A stretch of DNA of 20,856 nt. It comes from a virus. Shown one piece after another: positions 12,788 to 19,130 of the stretch; the stretch's first letter is position 1, and every line of letters starts with the position of its first letter. The stretch covers positions 1-20,856 of the IMG/VR virus record IMGVR_UViG_3300025010_000264; one strand, given 5' to 3'. A program made the translations under genes and the position numbers. A model generated the notes under the pieces. It made no database searches. It was not told the DNA's origin and saw only the letters and a list, made by a program, of their open reading frames with translations.

Positions 12788-12820
12788 GGGGAGGGTTTAT
12801 AGCCCTCCTCCGTCATTTTT
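12788..12820 (+). terminator. Intrinsic terminator of lysin operon
   Basis: GGGGAGGG (12788-12795) pairs with CCCTCCTC (12803-12810, one G-U) across a 7-base loop, followed by a T-rich stretch ending in TTTTT (12816-12820). It comes just after the stop at 12784 and right before the promoter at 12822. Confidence 0.85.
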
Positions 12821-12821
12821 A

Positions 12822-12839
12822 AAAACGTCTTGATATAAT
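12822..12839 (+). promoter_or_regulatory. Promoter of the sigma-factor operon
   Basis: AAAACGTC (12822-12829) directly followed by TTGATATAAT (12830-12839). The same 18-base arrangement occurs at 14760-14777 and 20633-20650, each just after an intrinsic terminator, so it is a real promoter class. No TTGACA is at the -35 position (CGTCAT). It drives the SigH-like gene starting at 12875. Confidence 0.75.
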
Positions 12840-12874
12840 AGATAATAGGAGATACTTTTTGGAGTTGATAAATT

Positions 12875-13564
12875 TTGAATAAGAGATTAACGGAAAAGGA
12901 TTTATTATTATCTAAAACTATATCATACGAATATACCGATGAAGAAATTATGAAAGCTAGATATGATGAATTTGCTTTCGATGATTTATTTATGGAACCT
13001 AAATCTATATCTATTAGAAAATTTATGGCAAGGAGATTCTTCCCTCCATCCGGCCATACTTATGAAGATCTTCATCAAATGTCTGATATAGGTTTTTGGC
13101 TGGCTGTTAGAGATTATAAACCCGGAAAAATGTCATTCAATAATTTCGCTAAAGAAGTTATTAAAAGAGTTCTTATAACATTCATAGTAACGGTTCTAAG
13201 AAAGAAACATAATCATTTAAACAATTCATCATCTTTAGATGATGTAATTTATAACCATACAGATTCCGATAGTAAAAGAACCTTATATGAAAAGATAGAG
13301 GACAAGAAGAGAAACAAAAATGATGCTCTATCTCTAGTTATAGGTAAGGAGAATAACAAGGAAATATTTCAGATAATGAAAAAACATTTAAGTAGTCTGG
13401 AATATAATTGTTCCATTTTAAGAAACATTGAGGGTTTGGAGTACACAGAGATAGCTAGACTAACTAGAACCAGTATTAAGACTGTAGATAATGCCCTACA
13501 GAGGGTAAAAATAAAACTCAAAAAGAAAGAGGTTTTTAAGGAAATAATGAATTCTTACCACTAG
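12875..13564 (+). CDS. SigH-like sigma factor
   Basis: 229 residues from TTG 12875, ten bases after GGAG. Region 2 is at about 45-111 (YEDLHQMSDIGFWLAVRDY, FNNFAKEVIKRVLITFIVTVLRKK) and binds core polymerase and the -10. The linker LNNSSSLDD matches the SigH L-N-S-x-x-S-L-D segment. Region 4 is at about 163-216, ending KTVDNALQRVKIKLKK, almost the SigH K-S-I-D-N-A-L-Q-R-V-K ending. SigH directs entry into sporulation and stationary phase. Phage-borne relatives of sporulation sigmas are known; here it may run late phage genes or push host genes. Its own promoter at 12822 does not look SigH-dependent. It is followed 10 bases later by the 3D-domain gene, in the same operon. Confidence 0.88.
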   Translation: MNKRLTEKDLLLSKTISYEYTDEEIMKARYDEFAFDDLFMEPKSISIRKFMARRFFPPSGHTYEDLHQMSDIGFWLAVRDYKPGKMSFNNFAKEVIKRVLITFIVTVLRKKHNHLNNSSSLDDVIYNHTDSDSKRTLYEKIEDKKRNKNDALSLVIGKENNKEIFQIMKKHLSSLEYNCSILRNIEGLEYTEIARLTRTSIKTVDNALQRVKIKLKKKEVFKEIMNSYH

Positions 13565-13574
13565 GAGGAATTTA

Positions 13575-14075
13575 ATGAGTAGACTGATAGTAGTATCCCT
13601 TATTCTGATGATGATAATGGTTTCATTTGGTTACAATCAGGACTGTTTAGATGTTGAGTCCAAACAGATTCAAGACTTAAAACAGTCTCTAGATAAAACT
13701 AAGAAAGAACAACTAGAAATACAGAATCAAATTGTCAAACTGAAAGAAAAACAAGTTCAATTAGAAAAGAAATTACAGAAAGAAACATCAAGATCATTTG
13801 ATAGGAACAGCTATAAATTAACCTGCAAATTAACGGCTTATTCAGGAGGGCAACTAACTAAAATAGGGACAAATGCTAGGACCGGTATTGTAGCTGTAGA
13901 TCCTAATGTAATACCCCTAAGAAGTAAAATTCATATAGAGGGAATGGGATACTTTACATCGGAGGATACCGGAGGAAATGTAAAAGGAAACTGGGTAGAT
14001 GTTTTTATGAATTCTAGATCCGAAGCTTTAGAATTTGGAGTGAAGAATAGGGAGGTTACGGTATATGTCAAATAG
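13575..14075 (+). CDS. Secreted 3D-domain cell-wall enzyme
   Basis: 166 residues with a consensus ribosome site (TAGGAGG). Residues 1-20 look like a signal peptide or membrane anchor (MSRLIVVSLILMMIMVSFGY); about 28-72 is a charged coiled coil; and 80-166 is the 3D domain, named for three conserved Asp: D109 (VAVDP), D131 (EDTGG) and D142 (VDVFM). These match MltA-like/YabE-type lytic transglycosylases that cut peptidoglycan. TAYSGG near 88 and ARTG at 101 also fit. It acts outside the cytoplasmic membrane if exported. The phage therefore has two wall enzymes, the other at 10384, which may act at different steps (entry, lysis or late release). Confidence 0.9.
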   Translation: MSRLIVVSLILMMIMVSFGYNQDCLDVESKQIQDLKQSLDKTKKEQLEIQNQIVKLKEKQVQLEKKLQKETSRSFDRNSYKLTCKLTAYSGGQLTKIGTNARTGIVAVDPNVIPLRSKIHIEGMGYFTSEDTGGNVKGNWVDVFMNSRSEALEFGVKNREVTVYVK

Positions 14076-14289
14076 AATGTGTGATTGTGGAATGAAGATT
14101 ATCCTTAACAAAACTTCTCCGGTAGGGATAACCTTTTGTCCGTCTTGTCAGAGGATTATTAAGAAAAACTGTGTAAGCTGCAAAACTAAGTGTGATGAAA
14201 GGGGTGGGTATAGCAAAGTCTGTGATAACTATGAACCTCTTAGCAATAAAGGTATGTCATTAGTTTCTTATTCTGGGGAGAATAAATAA
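14065..14289 (+). CDS. Small zinc-ribbon-type protein
   Basis: 74 residues, ATG 14065 within the end of the 3D gene, with GGGAGGTTACGG upstream. Cysteine blocks: MCDCGMK, FCPSCQR, CVSCKTKCDERGG and KVCDNYEPL. The first two look like a zinc ribbon; the last carries the C-x2-[FY]-x-P signature. The next gene starts on the final base (TAATG). Probably a metal-binding adaptor; function unknown. Confidence 0.7.
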   Translation: MSNRMCDCGMKIILNKTSPVGITFCPSCQRIIKKNCVSCKTKCDERGGYSKVCDNYEPLSNKGMSLVSYSGENK

Positions 14290-14705
14290 TGAGATACACT
14301 TTGATTCATAAAGACTATCCTCCGTTTATAAGAATACCTATCCATCCAAAGCAACTTTTAAGGGCTGTAACTTGTAATCCGAAGGATATTCCAGACTGTA
14401 TTCAATATAAAGAAGTTGAAATAGAACTAACGAGAAAGCCCTGGGGTTGTATATGCGGATATTGTAAAGAAAATGATACTTTGTATTATAAAGAAGTTTC
14501 TCCAGATAAAATTCCTAAAAGGATATATTTAAGACCTAAACTAGCATCTCCGTCTGAAATAGCCAATAGACTAGATAAGACTCTTCAAATGATAAATAAA
14601 GAATTATCAAAAGATAAACCTGATCTTGATCTTTTAAGAAGAGTTATGTGTAAGACTATAAATGATGGAATATGTGTCTCTGGTTTTCTTCAGAATAGGA
14701 ATTAA
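14289..14705 (+). CDS. Unknown 138-residue protein
   Basis: Coupled to the previous gene through TAATG, with CTGGGGAGAATAA as ribosome site. The N-terminal part is rich in Pro and aromatic residues (DYPPFIRIPIHPKQ). Cysteines C29, C37 and CICGYC (about 54-59) could bind a metal. The C-terminal half is helical (LDKTLQMINKELS, LDLLRRVMCKTIN). It is the last gene before the terminator at 14713. No family recognised. Confidence 0.7.
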   Translation: MRYTLIHKDYPPFIRIPIHPKQLLRAVTCNPKDIPDCIQYKEVEIELTRKPWGCICGYCKENDTLYYKEVSPDKIPKRIYLRPKLASPSEIANRLDKTLQMINKELSKDKPDLDLLRRVMCKTINDGICVSGFLQNRN

Positions 14706-14712
14706 AAAATTT

Positions 14713-14746
14713 AATCCGGTCTATAAATAAAAAGACCGGATTTTTC
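14713..14746 (+). terminator. Intrinsic terminator of sigma operon
   Basis: AATCCGGTCT (14713-14722) pairs perfectly with AGACCGGATT (14733-14742) across 10 bases and runs into TTTTT. It ends the operon 12875-14705 and lies immediately upstream of the promoter at 14749-14777. Confidence 0.9.
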
Positions 14747-14748
14747 TA

Positions 14749-14777
14749 TTTACAGAATTAAAACGTCATGTTATACT
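14749..14777 (+). promoter_or_regulatory. Promoter for the genes after 14798
   Basis: TTTACA (14749-14754), a 17-base spacer and TGTTATACT (14769-14777, extended -10). The block AAAACGTC (14760-14767) stands in the same place as in the promoters at 12822 and 20633. The -35 TTTACA is close to the host consensus, so ordinary vegetative polymerase could use it. Confidence 0.7.
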
Positions 14778-14797
14778 TGATATTAGGAGTGAATATA

Positions 14798-14962
14798 ATG
14801 AAAGATGGGTTTATTTATTGTTGTGAAACTTGTGATAATTATTTTACACTAGAAAATGAAGAAGCTTTTCCCGACTGTCCAGAGTGTGGTTATGATAATA
14901 CTACTGTAACAGGGGAGAAAATGAAAAATGGAAAGGTCGTAGTTGATAATAAAGAGTATTAA
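14798..14962 (+). CDS. Small zinc-ribbon protein
   Basis: 54 residues from ATG 14798 behind TAGGAGTGA. A longer in-frame start at 14768 would overlap the promoter -10 and is rejected. CCETCDNYF (about 9-17) and CPECGYDN (about 29-36) form a minimal zinc ribbon; the rest is short and charged. It may be a nucleic-acid or protein adaptor. It is the first gene after the promoter. Confidence 0.7.
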   Translation: MKDGFIYCCETCDNYFTLENEEAFPDCPECGYDNTTVTGEKMKNGKVVVDNKEY

Positions 14963-14980
14963 GAAAGGAGTTGATAATAG

Positions 14981-15304
14981 ATGCAAAGATTAATACTAAG
15001 AGATTTCTCTAATGGTGATAGGAAACCTCTAAAGGAGTTAGGTCTTGAAAGTAACTGTAGGATAATTCATGTTTGGACAATTCTATCCGAAGATATTCTA
15101 TATAATAGATTTAGTCCCATAACTGGCGAAAAAGAAACCGTTGGTTTAGATGATTCAATATTAATTCACGGACATAATGTTTTCTTAGAAGATATGGGGC
15201 ATGATTGGAATATCGTTGATGGGGATAAGTTTAAGTTTAATGGACAGGGTAAAAAGGGAGAAAAACACGATCTACTGATAGAATTTGAGAGAATTACTTT
15301 TTGA
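14981..15304 (+). CDS. Unknown 107-residue protein
   Basis: Starts at ATG 14981 with the leader AAAGGAGTTGATAATAG, a pattern that recurs before other genes here. The protein has mixed beta-type stretches (NCRIIHVWTILSEDIL, HNVFLEDMGHDW, DKFKFNGQG) and ends EFERITF. The frame stays open for 66 further codons after its TGA stop (15302-15304). No family recognised. Confidence 0.65.
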   Translation: MQRLILRDFSNGDRKPLKELGLESNCRIIHVWTILSEDILYNRFSPITGEKETVGLDDSILIHGHNVFLEDMGHDWNIVDGDKFKFNGQGKKGEKHDLLIEFERITF

Positions 15305-15505
15305 TATAGGGTTACAGTAAGAGATACAGATTCAAATTTCAGTTCTGCTGCTGCAATGGTTTTAGGTGGAGAAACTGAAGAAGAGGTTATTAAAAAGTAT
15401 TTTTCTAAAAATGATTGGCTTAACGAGGATCAAAAAAATAGAGTTATAGCGGAACCAATTTTGGAGAAAAGGAATCTAGTAAAGGAGTCAATAATAGATG
15501 AATAA
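15305..15505 (+). CDS. Protein-like frame without a standard start
   Basis: From 15305 the frame encodes YRVTVRDTDS, then AAAMVLGGETEEEVIKKYF and a charged end, stopping at TAA 15503-15505. It is directly in frame with the gene that ends at TGA 15302-15304. There is no ATG, GTG or TTG before the ATG at 15356, which has no ribosome site and would cut off the conserved-looking start. Options are read-through of the TGA, a lost start codon, or use of the internal ATG. The coding look (codon choice, charged helix) is fair. No family recognised. It overlaps the next gene's ATG (ATGAATAA). Confidence 0.45.
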   Translation, partial: YRVTVRDTDSNFSSAAAMVLGGETEEEVIKKYFSKNDWLNEDQKNRVIAEPILEKRNLVKESIIDE

Positions 15506-15857
15506 TGTTAAAATAAAGGAAGGTCAAGATGTTTATTTAGTTCCTATAAATAATAAGTTGAGAACTACTAAAGAAATTCAGAAATATAGAGTTGAGAAAG
15601 TTGGTCGTAAATATTTTTATGTTTATAATCCAGACAAAGATTTTCCTACTTCTCTTAAATTCGATATAGAAACATTAGACCAAATTACAGAGTATCGCCC
15701 AGATTGGAGAATCTATTTCTCTATGAAAATGATTGAGGTAGACAAAGAGATTTTAGAATTGTCAGATGAAATTAGAACATTTTTAGGAACTTATGGTTGT
15801 TGTAAACTGTCCCTAGATCAACTTAGAAAGATTAAAAATATTATTGGTGGACAATAA
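15498..15857 (+). CDS. Phage beta-barrel protein, unknown function
   Basis: 119 residues, ATG 15498 after AAAGGAGTCAATAATAG. The N-terminus has VYLVPINNK, then YRVEKVGRKYFYVYNP and LKFDIETLDQITEYRPDWRIYFS, a pattern I associate with a widespread small beta-barrel protein of phages (xVxKVGRKYxxV...FxxxTxxQxxEYxxxYxLYxS). The C-terminal 40 residues are helical (DKEILELSDEIRTFL). No function has been settled for this kind of protein. Confidence 0.75.
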   Translation: MNNVKIKEGQDVYLVPINNKLRTTKEIQKYRVEKVGRKYFYVYNPDKDFPTSLKFDIETLDQITEYRPDWRIYFSMKMIEVDKEILELSDEIRTFLGTYGCCKLSLDQLRKIKNIIGGQ

Positions 15858-16011
15858 AATTGAAGTAAAAGAATCATGGAAAACTTCCTGCTGCCTGTAT
15901 TGTTCTAAACTTGGAGACTGTTTTAATAGTCCTTGTAGAGTATTACATTGTGTAGTATGTAGAATGGATGCTTATTGTTCTTCATACGATCCAGAACAAC
16001 AAACTTCATAA
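15847..16011 (+). CDS. Cys-rich mini-protein with C-x2-Y-x-P end
   Basis: 54 residues if GTG 15847 is the start, overlapping the end of the previous gene. ATT 15859, eight bases after GGTGG and in a leader similar to other TTG leaders here (AATAAAATTGAA), is a second possibility. Cysteines: CCLYCSKLGDC, PCRVLHCVVC and AYCSSYDP, that is about nine in 35 residues. The end matches the C-x2-[FY]-x-P signature of the small proteins at 1304, 2694, 14065 and 16029. Probably metal binding. Confidence 0.6.
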   Translation: MDNKIEVKESWKTSCCLYCSKLGDCFNSPCRVLHCVVCRMDAYCSSYDPEQQTS

Positions 16012-16028
16012 GAGGAGGATTTAAAATA

Positions 16029-16511
16029 ATGAAAATAACTAAGGATATGTTGAAAGATAATGCTTTTCTTCCCAAACTTCCAAATACCATAGACTGTTGT
16101 TATAAATGTTTAAAAAGGGAGAAATGCTCAAGAGTTTGTAGTGTAGTTATAGATAATTTAGTATGTACTATTTTGAGATGTAATCCTGATCCTTGTTCGG
16201 ACTTCGAACCTATTCCCAAGAATAATAAACCGGAAGAAAAGGTAAGAAACTCACTTTGCAATATTCCGGTAGAAGTAGTAGATGGTTCAGAATATAAACC
16301 TGATGATTTTGATGTATTTATCAATAGAGTAAAATCATTAGCTGAATGCTGGGAAAATCACAGAAATAGTAACAGGCATGTTGACGGTGTATCTAAAATG
16401 TGTATAGAAGGTTTTCTATCCCAAGCTAATGATGGATACTCAAAACTTCTTATTGAAAATACTATAAAATTATGTGGGATGAATCATAAAGGTTTTGTTG
16501 ACAAAAACTAA
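16029..16511 (+). CDS. Cys-cluster protein with helical C-terminus
   Basis: 160 residues from ATG 16029 behind a strong AGAGGAGG; an upstream in-frame start at 15975 lies within the previous gene and lacks a site. N-terminal cysteine region (about 22-58): DCCYKCLKREKCSRVC, VCTILRCNPDPCSDFEP, matching the C-x2-F-x-P signature. After a linker the C-terminal half is helical with more cysteines and histidines (LAECWENHRNSNRHVDG). A perfect host-type promoter overlaps the end of this gene (16498-16526). Function unknown. Confidence 0.75.
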   Translation: MKITKDMLKDNAFLPKLPNTIDCCYKCLKREKCSRVCSVVIDNLVCTILRCNPDPCSDFEPIPKNNKPEEKVRNSLCNIPVEVVDGSEYKPDDFDVFINRVKSLAECWENHRNSNRHVDGVSKMCIEGFLSQANDGYSKLLIENTIKLCGMNHKGFVDKN

Positions 16512-16526
16512 ATCCAGATTTATAAT
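16498..16526 (+). promoter_or_regulatory. Consensus vegetative promoter
   Basis: TTGACA (16498-16503), exactly 17 bases, TATAAT (16521-16526): a full match to the sigma-A/sigma-70 consensus. The -35 lies in the last codons of the gene at 16029. Transcription should start near 16533. A terminator follows at 16570, so transcripts either stop there or need read-through to reach the terminase genes. Confidence 0.85.
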
Positions 16527-16531
16527 ATTTA

Positions 16532-16607
16532 TCGGCAGGTATTCAATCTATCCAATCATCACCCAGAAGAGAACCCTCTTGAGAAATTTGAGGGTTCTAT
16601 TTCTTTT
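16532..16607 (+). ncRNA. Possible short RNA or attenuated leader
   Basis: Between the start point expected from the consensus promoter (about 16532) and the terminator T-run (about 16607) is a region of about 75 bases without an ORF. A small RNA ending in the terminator hairpin, or a leader whose terminator controls the packaging genes, would look like this. The 5' part (CGGCAGG) has no obvious fold of its own. Confidence 0.4.
16570..16607 (+). terminator. Intrinsic terminator before terminase genes
   Basis: AGAACCCTC (16570-16578) pairs perfectly with GAGGGTTCT (16590-16598) across 11 bases, followed by ATTTCTTTTT. It would stop transcripts from the 14749 promoter and from the consensus promoter at 16498. 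Confidence 0.88.
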
Positions 16608-16685
16608 TGGAGATTTTTATTTTCCCAATAATATCAACATTTAAAGAATACAAATTTTAATAAAAAAGAAAGGGTCGATTTAATC

Positions 16686-17357
16686 ATGAAAAGGGGAGTC
16701 AAGAATAAAGAAGATACAATCCCAAAAAGTAAAATACCTAAAAAATATAAGAAGGTCAAAAAGGCCAAGACTTCTAAACCGAAAGTAACTACTGTAACTA
16801 TTGGGAGTAATCCATATAAGATTCACAACTTCACCCATGTTCATCTTCAGATAATAGATGATCTAGTCGAGGGAAGACTCAAAAAAGGAGAAATAGCTAA
16901 AAAGAATGATATAACTTCACAAATGCTTTGTAACTACTTTAAAGATCCTCAATTTATGAAGATGTTACAGTCTGCTCAAATGGAAGCCGAGTCTGTATTT
17001 AGGACTGAAAGAATTAGATTCTACAGAAGAATAGCTCAAGCAGCATTAATAGAAATAACTCATAAATTAGAAAGTGCAAAAGAAAGAAAGAAATTAACTG
17101 TTCCCACATTGTTAAATATGGTAGACAGAACTTTAGATATGCTAGACAAAGATAATGGAATATCATCTTCTGGAGATAAGAATAAAAATACTACTCCCGG
17201 AAGCGTAAATGTAAACATAATGAATACAAGTTTAGAAGACCAGGGATTCAGAAACCAATTTAAGATGATATTAAAAGGAGATTCTCAAAAGAAATTACCA
17301 GAACCAAAAGCTATAAATGTAGATTTTAGAACTGAAGAAGATGTTGAAGATGAATAA
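16686..17357 (+). CDS. terS: Small terminase subunit (putative)
   Basis: 223 residues from ATG 16686 (AAAGGGT site). The N-terminus is very basic (to about 36). A helix-turn-helix-like part follows (VEGRLKKGEIAKKNDI, then SQMLCNYFKDPQFMK, about 62-95), then a long helical region (AEAESVFRTERIRFYRRIAQAALIE and on to about 155) and an acidic tail. DNA-binding N-terminus, helical oligomer core and acidic end are typical of small terminases, which recognise the packaging site. The call rests mainly on this plan and on its position just before the large subunit. Confidence 0.75.
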   Translation: MKRGVKNKEDTIPKSKIPKKYKKVKKAKTSKPKVTTVTIGSNPYKIHNFTHVHLQIIDDLVEGRLKKGEIAKKNDITSQMLCNYFKDPQFMKMLQSAQMEAESVFRTERIRFYRRIAQAALIEITHKLESAKERKKLTVPTLLNMVDRTLDMLDKDNGISSSGDKNKNTTPGSVNVNIMNTSLEDQGFRNQFKMILKGDSQKKLPEPKAINVDFRTEEDVEDE

Positions 17358-17404
17358 AGTATCTATTTTTGGTAAAAATAATAAAGCGAAAATAACTTTC
17401 TTAA

Positions 17405-17433
17405 AAACTCTCCCGTTGGAGGGTTTCTTTTTA
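17405..17433 (+). terminator. Intrinsic terminator between terminase genes
   Basis: AAACTCTCC (17405-17413) pairs with GGAGGGTTT (17418-17426, one G-U) across a 4-base loop and runs into CTTTTTATTT. The large terminase starts 15 bases later without an obvious new promoter, so read-through or attenuation must supply its mRNA. Confidence 0.82.
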
Positions 17434-17447
17434 TTTAGAGGGCTATT

Positions 17448-19067
17448 ATGCAAGTAGATACATTAGGAAATTATAATCAGAATGAAGCAAGGAAAGATTA
17501 TTTAGATTGGTGTTTGAAAAATTTATTAGCAAGTAAGGATAAAGAAGAATTACACGATTTTATAACTATAATATTAGGATCTCATGTTCCTAGATTATCT
17601 GTTTGTCCAGAACATGATGCTCCATTCGATTTCTTGGCTGACTTATTTTTTGAAGACGTTCTAAACGCTTTAGTTTTGGCAAACAGGAACGGGGGTAAGA
17701 CTTGGAATTTTGCCATTAAAAATGCCTTAGATGCTGTTTTTAAAGGTGTTGAAATTGCAAACATTGGAGCTATTCAAGCACAGGCAGAAAAATGTTTCAA
17801 GTATACCCAAGATCATTTTAAAGAGGGAACATTATTAAATCCTTTTGCTATTGAGCTTCTTATGAAGAGGTCTAAGATAAGAACTTATGATGGATTTATT
17901 TCAGAACTTCAGATTTTGCCCGGCACAATGGCAGGAACTAATAGCCCACATCCGGAGAAAGCTAACTTAGATGAAATAGATTTAATGGACTGGAAAATAC
18001 TCCAGGAGGCTATGTCCATGCCTAAATCTACAAAAAGGGCTAGGGCAAGTCTTTGTTTAACAAGTACCCGGAAATCAGGATCAGGTCCAATGCAGAAATT
18101 ATTAGACGAAGCAAAAACAAGAGATCTGAAAGTCTACTCCTGGTGTATCTGGGAGGTAATCGAAAACTGCTCATCCAAAAGGTCAGGTATTATTCCTGTG
18201 GAATATGAATACCTACCATACGGAGAAAAGGATAAATACAAAAGAAAAACTCTCTGGGTTTATACTCATAATAGATCTCTTAAAAATAGATACGTAACAA
18301 AAGAATTTCTAGAAGAAAAATCAGATCCAAGTAAATATTCTGGATGTTTAGCATGTCCATTAATTGAGGTCTGTCAAACTAAAGCTAAAAGGTCTGACGG
18401 ATATTATTTGATTGATGATACAATTAGCAAGTTTAGAAATCTAGATAGGGAAACCTGGGATGCTCAATGGGAATGTAAAAAACCAGGGAGAGACGGATTA
18501 GTTTATAAAGAATTTGATGATATTCATATTATAGATAGATTTGATAGGAGCTTATATTTACCTGTAGATGCTGGACAAGATTTTGGATACACTAATCCGG
18601 CTCATACGGTATTTATGCAAAAAACAAATAGAGATCAAATTATTATTTTTGATGAAATAGTAAGAACCCAAACTACATTAAATTTGTTAATAAGTGAATG
18701 GTGGAAACCTGCTCAAGAGGAATACAATACATTGGACTGGATATGTGATCCTGAAGATCCTAATGCTATTGCTCAAATGAGACAAGCTAACATACCTGCT
18801 AGAGCTGCGGTTGACCGTGAAGTGGATGCAGGTATCAGAACCCTAAGAGGGCTTATAAAGCCCAGTCTAGGGGAACCCAGGCTGTATATATTGGCAAAGT
18901 GTGTAGAAACAATTAGAGACTTTCAAAGTTACCCTTATAGGCCAGGAACAGATAAACCATTTAAAGATAAGTTTGATCATGGCTGTGATGCAGCGAGATA
19001 TTGCATTCATACTAAATGGCCGAGTTTATCACAGCCTAAAAAGCAATTTAGAGCTACAACGGCTTGA
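17448..19067 (+). CDS. terL: Large terminase subunit
   Basis: 539 residues from ATG 17448 (TTTAGAGGG site). ATPase domain: Walker A LANRNGGKT (about 77-85), Walker B and catalytic acid NLDEID (about 173-178), coupling motif near SLCLTSTRKS (201-210). Nuclease domain (RNase H fold): LPVDAGQDFGY (D374, D378), ICDPEDPNA (D434), and FDHGCDAARY (D510, D514) as metal-binding acids. CLACPLIEVC (C300, C303, C309) may bind a metal and is seen in a branch of Firmicute phage terminases. The protein pumps DNA into proheads and cuts the concatemer. Length is normal and no motif is missing. Confidence 0.96.
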   Translation: MQVDTLGNYNQNEARKDYLDWCLKNLLASKDKEELHDFITIILGSHVPRLSVCPEHDAPFDFLADLFFEDVLNALVLANRNGGKTWNFAIKNALDAVFKGVEIANIGAIQAQAEKCFKYTQDHFKEGTLLNPFAIELLMKRSKIRTYDGFISELQILPGTMAGTNSPHPEKANLDEIDLMDWKILQEAMSMPKSTKRARASLCLTSTRKSGSGPMQKLLDEAKTRDLKVYSWCIWEVIENCSSKRSGIIPVEYEYLPYGEKDKYKRKTLWVYTHNRSLKNRYVTKEFLEEKSDPSKYSGCLACPLIEVCQTKAKRSDGYYLIDDTISKFRNLDRETWDAQWECKKPGRDGLVYKEFDDIHIIDRFDRSLYLPVDAGQDFGYTNPAHTVFMQKTNRDQIIIFDEIVRTQTTLNLLISEWWKPAQEEYNTLDWICDPEDPNAIAQMRQANIPARAAVDREVDAGIRTLRGLIKPSLGEPRLYILAKCVETIRDFQSYPYRPGTDKPFKDKFDHGCDAARYCIHTKWPSLSQPKKQFRATTA

Positions 19068-19084
19068 AAATATTTTATTAGTAA

Positions 19085-19114
19085 GGGAAAATACCGTAAC
19101 TGATTAGATATAAT
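19085..19114 (+). promoter_or_regulatory. Candidate promoter for genes after terminase
   Basis: GGGAAAA (19085-19091) and GATATAAT (19107-19114), the same spacing (24 bases from first G to TATAAT) as the promoter at 1011-1040. Both also contain ATACCGTA between the two boxes. The TG of the extended -10 is replaced by AG. It lies in the only gap between the terminase and the gene at 19131. Confidence 0.5.
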
Positions 19115-19130
19115 AAAGAAAAGGGGGTGA

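Noticed and set aside
14768-14797. Upstream ATG for the zinc-ribbon gene at 14798
   Set aside because: It overlaps the -10 of the promoter and has no ribosome site; ATG 14798 has TAGGAGTGA.
15302-15304. TGA read as an amino acid throughout the phage (recoded genetic code)
   Set aside because: Many genes end at TGA with correctly placed downstream starts (for example 4614, 5306, 11043, 19067), so TGA is an ordinary stop.
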